From positions 769,517-833,516 of the forward strand of contig PNHW01000001.1 in NCBI GenBank assembly GCA_002871995.1: 64,000 nucleotides of DNA. The letters are read 5' to 3'. Made by a program: the position numbers and the translations under genes. Of this stretch, positions 57,007 through 64,000 are shown piece after piece. The notes under the pieces are model-generated. The model was not told where the DNA came from. It ran no database searches and worked only from the letters and a program-made list of their open reading frames with translations. The DNA comes from Gleimia europaea (GTDB taxonomy: Bacteria; Actinomycetota; Actinomycetes; Actinomycetales; Actinomycetaceae). The stretch's first letter is position 1. The number at the start of each line of letters is the position of its first letter.

Positions 57007-58926
57007 TTAAGCTAACTTGTGGAACATATGCCGAACCTTATCTATACGGCTATTCGGGCGGCGGGGTTGGCAAATAAATTTACCAATAGCTGGATGGTAT
57101 CCTTTTAACTCTGTCAAGCAGACTCCCTGCCCATTTGTGAAATAAGTTAAATCGTTCCTGTATTCTTGAATACATCTAGCAGGGATTTCTCCTTTCAGAA
57201 TGACCTCGTCATTCTTTATCTGAGTACTTACAATATCTGCACAATACCTTGGAGCATCATGATACGCCCGTGAGAGATATTCCTGCGGTGCATAAATTTC
57301 AAAGTGGAGATATGGCTCTAATAGTTCTGTCCCTGCTTTTTTTAAAGCCTGCTCCAATACGATAGGGGAAAGCAGCCGAAAGTCTGCGGGGGTACTTACA
57401 GGACTATAATACAATCCATATTCAAAACAGATTTTACAGTCTGTCACTTTCCATCCATACAGCCCCTGCTCGCAGCCATAAAGAACCCCCTCCATAACCG
57501 CATTTTGGAACGATTGATTTAAATATCCAAGTGAAACTCTGCTTTCATACTGCACTCCGCTTCCAATAGGGAGCGGCTCTATGGACAACCCGACAGAAGC
57601 CCAGAAAGGATTTGGCGGGACTTCTATGTGGATGGTATATTCTGCTTTTCTAAGCGGTCTTTCCATATATATAACAGTAGGCTCTTTTATTTCTGCCTCC
57701 ACATGATATTTTTCCTCAAGGATGGCACAAATGACTTCCATTTGCACATTCCCCAAAAAAGAAAGTATAATCTCATGCGTTGTAGTATCCACATAATATT
57801 TTAAAAGAGGGTCGCCATCTGAAATTTCTGTAAGTGCCCCAAGCAATATTTCCCGCTGTTCAGATTTCTTTACTGCAATCGTTGTTTGGAGCATAGGGAG
57901 AGGATTTTCAATAAATTTTCTCTGCGGCAACAGTATTTCGTTCCCCAAAATACTGTTTAGCTGCAAAACATCATTTGGTAAAATTACAATATCACCAGAG
58001 CAGGCTGTATCGGATGAATATAATTCACCGTTTGTCGGAACACACATCTCTGTGATTTTTATTTTCTCTTTTTCAGATATTCTAATAACATCCCTCAAAT
58101 GCAATGTTCCGCTATATATACGCACATAAACAAAACGCCGCCTTTTCTCTGAATATTCAATCTTAAAAACCTGCCCGCATAGTTCAGATTGACCTTCAGG
58201 CGTTGATGAATAAAATTTACTGGCAATTACTTCTATAAGCTGCCGAATCCCCAGATTGTTTTTAGCGCTTCCGTGATAAACGGGAAATAACGTTCCGTTT
58301 TGGAATCTCCTGTTTTCTTCCTGTTCCAGTTCTGACATTTTAAACGGTTTCCCTGACATATATTTCTCTAATAGTTCATCGTTTCCCATAATTACCGCAT
58401 CCCACTGTTCCATATCGTCATTGTCCGTTACATTTATATGGGGATGCTGCCCAACCTTTTGCTTCACTATAATTTCCGAAGAAAGCTTTGCTTTCATTTC
58501 CCGATATACCATTGGCAAATCAATCCCCTCTTGGTCAATTTTATTGATGAAAAAAATTGTCGGAATCTTCATTATCTGTAGTGCATGAAACAGTATACGG
58601 GTCTGTGCCTGTATGCCATCCTTTGCAGAAACTAATAATACTGCTCCGTCTAATACGGATAAAGAACGGTATACTTCCGCCAAAAAATCCATATGGCCTG
58701 GCGTATCTATAATGTTGACTTTTACATCCTCCCACTGAAAAGATGTCACTGCTGTCTGGATAGTGATTCCCCTTTGACGCTCCAAATTCATTGTATCTGT
58801 CCTTGTTGTGCCTTCATCTACGCTCCCTAGTTCTGCAATTGCACCACTGGTATACAATAAACTTTCCGTTAATGTTGTCTTTCCTGCGTCAACGTGAGCC
58901 AGAATGCCTAAGTTAATTATTTTCAT
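57007..58926 (-). CDS. tet(W): tetracycline resistance ribosomal protection protein Tet(W)
   Basis: EF-G-like GTPase that releases tetracycline from the 30S subunit. 639 residues, the full Tet(W) length and N-terminus ([20 protein letters not shown]). G1 is AHVDAGKT (10-17), G2 includes GITIQTAV, G3 DTPGHMDF near 75, G4 NKID near 128. Domains II-V are complete. AGGAGG precedes the ATG. Codon use and GC are unlike the surrounding phage and host genes, which indicates recent transfer from a Firmicutes-type source. Nothing is broken, so the host should be tetracycline resistant if it is expressed. Confidence 0.97.
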   Translation of the reverse strand: MKIINLGILAHVDAGKTTLTESLLYTSGAIAELGSVDEGTTRTDTMNLERQRGITIQTAVTSFQWEDVKVNIIDTPGHMDFLAEVYRSLSVLDGAVLLVSAKDGIQAQTRILFHALQIMKIPTIFFINKIDQEGIDLPMVYREMKAKLSSEIIVKQKVGQHPHINVTDNDDMEQWDAVIMGNDELLEKYMSGKPFKMSELEQEENRRFQNGTLFPVYHGSAKNNLGIRQLIEVIASKFYSSTPEGQSELCGQVFKIEYSEKRRRFVYVRIYSGTLHLRDVIRISEKEKIKITEMCVPTNGELYSSDTACSGDIVILPNDVLQLNSILGNEILLPQRKFIENPLPMLQTTIAVKKSEQREILLGALTEISDGDPLLKYYVDTTTHEIILSFLGNVQMEVICAILEEKYHVEAEIKEPTVIYMERPLRKAEYTIHIEVPPNPFWASVGLSIEPLPIGSGVQYESRVSLGYLNQSFQNAVMEGVLYGCEQGLYGWKVTDCKICFEYGLYYSPVSTPADFRLLSPIVLEQALKKAGTELLEPYLHFEIYAPQEYLSRAYHDAPRYCADIVSTQIKNDEVILKGEIPARCIQEYRNDLTYFTNGQGVCLTELKGYHPAIGKFICQPRRPNSRIDKVRHMFHKLA

Positions 58927-58969
58927 GTGATTTTCCTCCTATCAACACCCAAAAAAGGGCATAAAAATA

Positions 58970-58999
58970 CCCAGTGATAAATACTCCTATCACTGGGTA
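58970..58999 (-). promoter_or_regulatory. attenuator hairpin in the tet(W) leader
   Basis: TACCCAGTGATA pairs with TATCACTGGGTA across 6 nt and is followed on the minus strand by TTTTTATG, as in the attenuator of tet(M)-type leaders. It lies between the leader peptide and tet(W). Confidence 0.8.
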
Positions 59000-59150
59000 A
59001 ATAACTCCAATAGCCCCAAAACACTTATATGTTTTCGGGCATATAAAATTACATGATAAAAGTATTCTTAAACTGGGTACAAAAAACTAAGCCCCATATT
59101 AAAAGTGAAACGGGACTGCTACTTTTTGTTCCCACTATCAAATTGACAGT

Positions 59151-59174
59151 TTATTTAAGAATACCTTGCCGCAT
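59151..59174 (-). CDS. tet(W) leader peptide
   Basis: Seven codons (MRQGILK) then TAA, with AAGGAG 9 nt upstream. The codons GGT ATT CTT AAA overlap a sequence that can pair with the later stretch TTTAAGAATAC near 59060. In the known tet(M) model, translation of such a leader in tetracycline disrupts the terminator so that transcription proceeds into the resistance gene. Confidence 0.75.
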   Translation of the reverse strand: MRQGILK

Positions 59175-59206
59175 ATTTATTAACTCCTTGTATAATACTG
59201 AATCTA

Positions 59207-59235
59207 ATTATATTCCTTAACCCTTTATTTGTCAA
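59207..59235 (-). promoter_or_regulatory. tet(W) promoter
   Basis: Consensus sigma-70 promoter: TTGACA (59230-59235) and TATAAT (59207-59212) with exactly 17 bp between, about 33 nt before the leader peptide start. It is the only perfect -35/-10 pair I see in the window. Confidence 0.9.
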
Positions 59236-59253
59236 GCTGACAAACTAAAGCAG

Positions 59254-59279
59254 AAAAAGCGGCAGGATTTCCCCCTGCC
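59254..59279 (-). terminator. terminator of tnpV
   Basis: GGCAGG...CCTGCC stem followed by TTTTT on the minus strand, between the tnpV stop and the tet(W) promoter. It separates the two transcripts. Confidence 0.75.
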
Positions 59280-59292
59280 ACTAATCATCTGT

Positions 59293-59667
59293 TTATGCAA
59301 AAATAATTTCCTTTTCCACAATCTCCCTCGCACAAGCCCTTATGTTATTGAGGCATCCTGTCCATTCTAAGGCGTTTTCTGCCTTTAGCTGTTCCGTTAT
59401 GCCCTGTGCCTGTTTCATACCCTCTATGAGCCTTTCAAAGCGTTCCTGTGCCTGTCTGTTGATGTCGGCAAGGTAGGCGTTTAGCCTGCCGCTTGTAAGA
59501 AGATTGGTGTATGTAACTTTACGGTACTGTTTTAGATAATCTAAATGCCGTTGCCCCCAGATGCCTATTGCCTGTTCTTCTTCGGCGGGTACAGTTAAGC
59601 ACGGTATCAAATAATCCCCTTGCCTTTCGTATTTGCCGCCCAGTTCCTCAAATAATGATTTTGCCAT
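59293..59667 (-). CDS. TnpV-family transposon-encoded protein
   Basis: 124 residues, highly helical and polar: EELGGKYERQGDYLIPCLTV ... IGIWGQRHLDYLKQYRKVTYTNLL ... FERLIEGMKQAQGITEQLKAEN. This matches the TnpV proteins of Firmicutes transposons, whose function is undefined. It is the upstream neighbour of tet(W) and shares its low GC. No transposase accompanies it. Confidence 0.8.
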   Translation of the reverse strand: MAKSLFEELGGKYERQGDYLIPCLTVPAEEEQAIGIWGQRHLDYLKQYRKVTYTNLLTSGRLNAYLADINRQAQERFERLIEGMKQAQGITEQLKAENALEWTGCLNNIRACAREIVEKEIIFA

Positions 59668-59750
59668 TGTCTGTTACCTCCACATTCTTTTTTATTTTGA
59701 ATGTCCGCAAAATCCGTCCTACATCAGTCGCTCCGACGTGGCGCGGATGT

Positions 59751-60563
59751 TTAGTAGCCGAGCTTGGCATTCACGCGCGCCTGAACAGCGGCGTAGAGGT
59801 TGCCCAAGCGGCGCTTACGCTCCTCACCATTGCCATAGTCGCCACGGATCACGGCGTCGGCAAGCGCGTCGATGTTGGGCCCTGCTGGCTTCGTCGGCGT
59901 GTTGCCAGAGAGCTTCTCGTTCACTCGCTGCTGGACAGCCGCGTAGTTGGCTCCGAGGCGGAGCTTACGCTCCTCCCCGTTCCCGTAATCACCGCGAATG
60001 ACAGCGTCAGCCAATGCGTCGATGTTCGGTGCTGCAGGAGCGGGTGCTGGTGCGCTACCGCTCATCTGGTCATACCAAGACTGTGCGCGGGACATGTAGG
60101 CGGCATGCTGGGAACCAGCAAGAGAAGCCGGGCAAGCCGTGGCAGAGAAGTCTTTGTGCCCGAACACGTTCTTGCCCCACTGGGGTCGGCCAAGGCCGTA
60201 GAACTTGCAGATCGCGGCGACGAGGTGTGCTCCGTTATCGAGGCACGCCTCCGACACAGCCCACGGGCTGGAGCTCACGTCGGCGTGTTCGATGCCGATA
60301 CTGGTGGTGTTGGCTGCAAAGTTGCCTGCATGCCAGGCGGTATCGCGATCCCATACGAGCTGGCCAATTGTGCCGTCGGTTTGGACTTGGTAGTGGGCCG
60401 ATGCAGGACGGGTTTGCCACACGTCGTAACAGCCCCTAATGGTGAGGTTTCCGGCGTTGTGGTGAATGATGACCTTATCGATCCGCCTGCCGTTGCGGCC
60501 GGGTGTGTAGTGTGTGTTCATGATGAGGTCGATGTCGGCCTCAAGCGTGTTCCAATTCTTCAT
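59751..60563 (-). CDS. phage endolysin: N-acetylmuramoyl-L-alanine amidase with two Cpl-7-like repeats
   Basis: 270 residues. The Amidase_2 domain (1-~165) has zinc ligands in IIHHNAG and FGHKDFSATACPAS. A Pro/Ala linker leads to two near-identical CW_7 wall-binding repeats (IDALADAVIRGDYGNGEERK, near 185 and 230), each ending in VNxKL. It cuts peptidoglycan at lysis. Its ATG overlaps the holin stop by 4 bp, giving a standard holin-endolysin cassette. It is complete, and the cassette begins only after its stop. Confidence 0.92.
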   Translation of the reverse strand: MKNWNTLEADIDLIMNTHYTPGRNGRRIDKVIIHHNAGNLTIRGCYDVWQTRPASAHYQVQTDGTIGQLVWDRDTAWHAGNFAANTTSIGIEHADVSSSPWAVSEACLDNGAHLVAAICKFYGLGRPQWGKNVFGHKDFSATACPASLAGSQHAAYMSRAQSWYDQMSGSAPAPAPAAPNIDALADAVIRGDYGNGEERKLRLGANYAAVQQRVNEKLSGNTPTKPAGPNIDALADAVIRGDYGNGEERKRRLGNLYAAVQARVNAKLGY

Positions 60564-61021
60564 GACTGGTTCTCCTTTGTGTTTTCAGTGGTCGTTTCGG
60601 TCAGTGAGGGCCTGGTTTCGGCGCGGTTGGCGATCGCATCGAGCGCCCCACGCATCTGGGATGGGACAGGCAGTCCCAAGCGGGTGGCGTTCTCCACCAG
60701 CGAGATGCCTTCGTTGGACAGGTAGAAGAAAATGACCGCCGCGCGTAGCACGCCGGGTGCTCCGAGAATATGGACGTCGATGAGGTGGGCCAGGCCGACG
60801 AGAGTGAAGATGAGGATCTTTCGGCTGATACCCCTAAAACCGACGGATGAGCTGAGGCGGCGCTCGTTGATGGCGGCCAGCACCCCGGTGATGTAGTCGG
60901 CGATAGCGAAGACGATCAGCGCATAGACGAGGCCGTCGAGGCCTCCAAGATAAGCGGCGAGCCAGGCACCAATACCAGCGATCCCGGTTTGGATGGCGTG
61001 CCAGATGGCGTGAAGAGACAT
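60560..61021 (-). CDS. phage holin
   Basis: 153 residues from ATG 61021 (AAGGA upstream; a longer start at 61045 exists). Three hydrophobic segments (YALIVFAIADYITGVLAA, ILIFTLVGLAHLIDVHI, LRAAVIFFYLSNEGISLVEN) match the phage holin family exemplified by phi-LC3/TcdE proteins (ADYITG motif). It permits the endolysin to reach the wall. The C-terminus is polar. Confidence 0.88.
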   Translation of the reverse strand: MSLHAIWHAIQTGIAGIGAWLAAYLGGLDGLVYALIVFAIADYITGVLAAINERRLSSSVGFRGISRKILIFTLVGLAHLIDVHILGAPGVLRAAVIFFYLSNEGISLVENATRLGLPVPSQMRGALDAIANRAETRPSLTETTTENTKENQS

Positions 61022-61103
61022 GGGAATGATTCCTTTCGTGGGCATAAAAAATTGCCCACACCCATCTGGGGTGAAGGCATCTAAAAATTGGTGTAGTACT
61101 GGG

Positions 61104-61325
61104 CTACATGGTCGGGTCGGTGAGGACCTCGAGAATTGGCAGGCTCAAGTCGAAGGACGCCGCCTTGGGCGCTGGGAGTTCTTGGGCTTCGATGGTCTCT
61201 GCTGGTGGTGAGGGCGTGGCATCGGATTCGACCGGGACGATGGGTAGCTGCACTTCTTCGCTAGGCGTTGACTCATTGCCGTTGGGCTCAATCAGCTCCG
61301 TGTTCGTTTCTTCCTCGGTGGTCAT
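61104..61325 (-). CDS. small acidic phage protein of unknown function
   Basis: 73 residues, rich in Glu, Pro and Thr (EEETNTELIEPNGNESTPSEEV), ending LSLPILEVLTDPTM. No known domain. The ATG overlaps the upstream gene's stop by 4 bp, so it is likely a real translated gene of the late operon. Confidence 0.6.
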   Translation of the reverse strand: MTTEEETNTELIEPNGNESTPSEEVQLPIVPVESDATPSPPAETIEAQELPAPKAASFDLSLPILEVLTDPTM

Positions 61326-61744
61326 TGGCCACCCTTGGTGATCGCGTCGTAAAGGACGTCATAGGCCTCGGCCGCTTCGCCAGAAAGCTCACCCTCATAG
61401 CCATCAAGAAATGCTTTCACGTCCTTGTCGTGGCCGTCGTAGGTTGGCCCCGATACTTCAGCGATCGACGCGAGCAGGGCTTGACGGGCTTCGAGGAATT
61501 CACTGGCCTTGTCAGGGTCGGCGAGGACGAACGTGCCATCGTCGGCGAACACTGGGCGACCCTGATCGTCAAGTGTTGCGAATTGGGCGACGAGGTCGTA
61601 TTCATCTTCCCCGAATCGCGCAATCGCTTCCTTCACTAGCGTGAGGAGTTTCGAGCGGGCACGGGACTGCGCCGCCTTGAGCGGCATATTGGTGAGTAGG
61701 TCTGCGATGGGTTGCAAATACTGGTTTGCGAGCATGATCTTCAT
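61322..61744 (-). CDS. phage protein, possibly DUF1617-like
   Basis: 140 residues, mostly helical: KIMLANQYLQPIADLLTNMP then LKAAQSRARSKLLTLVKEAI, with an FADDGTFVLAD turn in the middle. Small proteins of this type lie between tail-fibre and holin genes in Gram-positive siphophages. The family match is a guess from the N-terminal pattern. Confidence 0.6.
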   Translation of the reverse strand: MKIMLANQYLQPIADLLTNMPLKAAQSRARSKLLTLVKEAIARFGEDEYDLVAQFATLDDQGRPVFADDGTFVLADPDKASEFLEARQALLASIAEVSGPTYDGHDKDVKAFLDGYEGELSGEAAEAYDVLYDAITKGGQ

Positions 61745-61760
61745 CAGTGTTTCCTTTTAC

Positions 61761-64000
61761 TTATGCGAGGTTGGTGGACATGGCCGACAGGCCAGTGTTG
61801 GAGAAGTACCGCCAGGTGATGTTCGACCCGGTTCCGGAGATGGATGTGATCCAGCCTTGATTGAGTAAGCTCAGGATTGCGTTCATTCGCGACATCAAAT
61901 CCTTGGTGCGGTCGAATAGGCGGGTCATGTTGTAATACGACCCATTGGTGACCACCATCAGGTCGTAGGTGTGAAACACGATCTTCGACAGCCCGCTTTG
62001 CCCCACCCAGCCCGAATAGGTTCCCTTGCCCGTCAGCGTGCAGTCCTGCAAGGTCACATATCGTGAGCCCGTCGTGTAGAACTTGTAGCCACCTGTTCGC
62101 AGATCGGAGCCGAGGTGGATACCTGCCTGCCCGTAAAACAGGCCTTTCGGGTCAAGGGTGAGACAGGTGTAGTAGGTGCCGCCGTCTGCCTTCTGGTAGG
62201 TCCAGGCGACGTAGTCGCCTTTGTAAGCAAGTTGGTTGACGATGCCTTGCACATTCGGCTTGTCCTTATGAGCCCGCCGAGCAAACTCACCGATATAGCG
62301 GGTTCCGTACCAAAACTGCATCCCAGCGCTCGTGATCTTGCCTTCCAGGGTGGTCCCGTCATACCAGGCGATCTGCGTGGGCGTAATGCGGATCGATTGC
62401 GTCCAGTCTGCCAGGCCTACTTGGATGGCGTTGGTCGCGAGCTTGTCGGCCGTAATCGACCGCGCCCCAATCCGAGCGGCGTTCAGATACCCGGTGGTGA
62501 TCTTCCCAGCATCCAGCGAAGCAATCTTGGCCGATGTGACCGCAGCGTCCTTGATCATCGTGGACTGGATAAAACCGTTAGCGATCGTCAACTTGTCCGA
62601 GGTAATCGAACCGGCAGCGATCCGTGCCGCCGACAAGGTACCGGTCGTAATCTTCGACGCCGATAGACTGCCAACCTTTGCGTCCGTGATCGCGGCGTTG
62701 GCAATCATTGCGGTGGTGATGAACCCACTCGCGATGGTCAGCTTGTCGGAGGTAATACTTCCCGTGGCGATACGGTCAGCCGCCAAGAACCCAGCCGTGA
62801 TTTTGGCTGCCGACAGTGAACTGATTTTCGCGTCGGTGATAGCGGCATCAGCGATGTGTGCGGTGCCGATGGCGGCATCTGCGATGTGTGCTTGGCTGAT
62901 CGCTTTCGGCCCGATCATCGCGGCACCGACCGGTGTTTGTTCCCATTGGTTGTTGGTGAGGAGATATTGGCGGGCGATCACTCCGTCTACGCGCACTTGC
63001 CACAGCGCACCCTCCGGTCGGCCAGCCGCATCCGCTACGCTAGGATCAACAACGGCAACCGTGAGCCGCCCATCCGAGGTTACCGCGATGTCGTGGGCAT
63101 CCTGCGCCAACTGGGTAGCACCAGCGGCTGCGGTCTTGGCCTGGTCAATCTCCACCTGCGCCGACGCCATCTGAGTGGCGACAGCATCGGCGGCGGTTTG
63201 TGCATCCTGGGCCGCAAGCAGGGCGTGGCCGACTTGTGTGCGGACGGCATCGAGTTCCGCACCGAGCTGGGCATGATTCAGATCAGTAGCGAGTGCCACC
63301 CAGCCGGGCTGCCCGGTATCAGTGAGCTGGTAGATCCAGATCTCGACCTGTTCGCCATTTTGCCGGAACCACGTGTCACCCAGCTTGGCCTTGGCGGGCT
63401 GGATGCTGCCGTAGTGGTTGGTGTTCTTCCCATCCGCTGAAGCGAGTGCGAATCCTGCCGCATCCGACGCAGCCACCGCCGTATTGACGGCGGTTTTGAC
63501 CTGCCGGGTGACAGACGTGAACTTCCGAGCAGTAGAACCCAGCTCAACGGAGATGTACTGGAGCGTGAGCGGGTTGTATTCGTAAGCGACCACCCGTGCC
63601 GTGAGCGCAATCCCAAGATCAGCGTGACGGACGGTCACGGTGTCGCCAATTTCGACGGTTTCCAGGCGTGCAAGATCAGCGTATTCACGGGTGGTGGCGA
63701 GATCGACGAACCGCACCTTATACGAGCCCGACGGCTCATCGACATGTCTTGCGCTGAATTCTGCTGCAGCTAGTCGGCGCAGCTCAGAGTGGGCTTGGTC
63801 GAGTGGGAGTTCACCCTCACGCGGGTTGTCTTTGTCGGTGATGGCTTTGACTTGTCCGTAGCGGATGACGCGGATACGCGGCACCACATAATCACCCAAC
63901 TTCGGACTATCGACATACAGTTCAGGCAGGAGTAGGCCGTCGTATCCGACTGGCAGAATCCGCGTCACCACCGTCGAAAAATCAATGGATGATTCGAAGC
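61761..64000 (-). CDS. phage tail-tip/fibre protein (N-terminus beyond the window)
   Basis: At least 746 residues; the frame is open to the right edge, upstream of GTG 63971. The visible start (FSTVVTRILPVGYDGLLLPE) is typical of the tail-associated endopeptidase family of siphophages. The middle (residues ~230-300) is Ala/Gln-rich coiled coil, followed by three imperfect repeats with the pattern ITDAKISSLSAAKITxG...AARIA-GSITSDKLTIA, likely a trimeric fibre shaft. The C-terminus (WYDGTTLEGKITSAGMQFWY then a Gly/Tyr-rich end) could contact the host. Tail length and receptor are unknown. Confidence 0.85.
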   Translation of the reverse strand, partial: FESSIDFSTVVTRILPVGYDGLLLPELYVDSPKLGDYVVPRIRVIRYGQVKAITDKDNPREGELPLDQAHSELRRLAAAEFSARHVDEPSGSYKVRFVDLATTREYADLARLETVEIGDTVTVRHADLGIALTARVVAYEYNPLTLQYISVELGSTARKFTSVTRQVKTAVNTAVAASDAAGFALASADGKNTNHYGSIQPAKAKLGDTWFRQNGEQVEIWIYQLTDTGQPGWVALATDLNHAQLGAELDAVRTQVGHALLAAQDAQTAADAVATQMASAQVEIDQAKTAAAGATQLAQDAHDIAVTSDGRLTVAVVDPSVADAAGRPEGALWQVRVDGVIARQYLLTNNQWEQTPVGAAMIGPKAISQAHIADAAIGTAHIADAAITDAKISSLSAAKITAGFLAADRIATGSITSDKLTIASGFITTAMIANAAITDAKVGSLSASKITTGTLSAARIAAGSITSDKLTIANGFIQSTMIKDAAVTSAKIASLDAGKITTGYLNAARIGARSITADKLATNAIQVGLADWTQSIRITPTQIAWYDGTTLEGKITSAGMQFWYGTRYIGEFARRAHKDKPNVQGIVNQLAYKGDYVAWTYQKADGGTYYTCLTLDPKGLFYGQAGIHLGSDLRTGGYKFYTTGSRYVTLQDCTLTGKGTYSGWVGQSGLSKIVFHTYDLMVVTNGSYYNMTRLFDRTKDLMSRMNAILSLLNQGWITSISGTGSNITWRYFSNTGLSAMSTNLA

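Larger units (their letters stand above)
56586..59720 (-). mobile_element. low-GC tet(W)-KTR-tnpV cassette (ends approximate)
   Basis: About 3.1 kb of clearly AT-richer DNA with Firmicutes-style codon use, set in GC-rich phage DNA. It carries tnpV, tet(W) with its leader, and the Cys-rich KTR gene, each followed by its own hairpin. GC changes near 56590 and near 59700-59750. I could not find target-site repeats at the edges and see no full transposase. Confidence 0.75.
52779..64000. mobile_element. prophage-like element (left end approximate, right end beyond the window)
   Basis: It contains a serine recombinase module, lysis genes and a tail-tip gene, all on the minus strand, starting right after tRNA-Gly. 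The exact attachment site is not identified; the left boundary is somewhere between the tRNA and the recombinase terminator near 52944. Capsid and replication genes would lie to the right of 64000. A tet(W) cassette interrupts it at about 56.59-59.7 kb. Confidence 0.8.

Overview
The window is chromosomal DNA of a moderately GC-rich actinobacterium. The evidence is a GlgE-type alpha-glucan operon, adjacent etfBA and mnmA, EttA, oligoribonuclease, a stand-alone L32 gene and two surface proteins with LAKTG sorting signals. Gene content and a tet(W) gene fit the Actinomycetaceae (Trueperella/Arcanobacterium-like). That family placement is an inference; no 16S gene is present.

Layout. (1) 1-10798, minus strand: glgX-trpS-glgE-treS-mak-glgB, closely spaced. 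TreS makes maltose from trehalose, Mak phosphorylates it, GlgE extends alpha-1,4-glucan with maltose 1-phosphate, GlgB branches it and GlgX debranches it. (2) 10981-15870: etfB-etfA-mnmA, tRNA-Leu, a flavin reductase-like protein, a Bcp peroxiredoxin and a DNA-binding protein. (3) 15917-21453: an islet between two identical tRNA-Lys(CTT) genes, holding an EamA exporter, a GntR/UTRA regulator, an unusual protein with two alpha/beta-hydrolase domains, and a sugar-porter MFS protein. A perfect 14-bp inverted repeat lies in the divergent promoter region. (4) 21596-35255: VKOR and DtxR/MntR pair, HIT, LeuS, aldose epimerase, GH13, Nei, GNAT, CysE/CysK, YigZ, L32, tRNA-Arg, IlvA and Orn. (5) 35409-52439: two LAKTG surface proteins (one a 5'-nucleotidase), SSB paralogue, EttA, TesB, MalQ, separate PTS EIIA and EIIB proteins, PepN, an M13 peptidase, an SDR and a PepSY lipoprotein.

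(6) 52.8 kb to the window end: a prophage-like element that begins beside tRNA-Gly(TCC). From left to right it has two serine recombinases, two small coupled genes (one SHOCT-like, one HTH plus zinc fingers), a low-GC Firmicutes-type cassette (Cys-rich KTR protein, tet(W) with its attenuator leader, tnpV), then the phage lysis genes (amidase endolysin, holin), two small late genes and a tail-tip protein that runs off the window. All are on the minus strand. The cassette lies between the endolysin gene and a strong terminator, so it appears to have landed downstream of the lysis module without breaking a phage gene.

How the genes work together: glgX/glgE/treS/mak/glgB, malQ, the GH13 enzyme and the epimerase together give extensive alpha-glucan and maltose metabolism. 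The most unusual items are the double-hydrolase islet, the tet(W)-carrying prophage with paired serine recombinases, and the stand-alone PTS domains.
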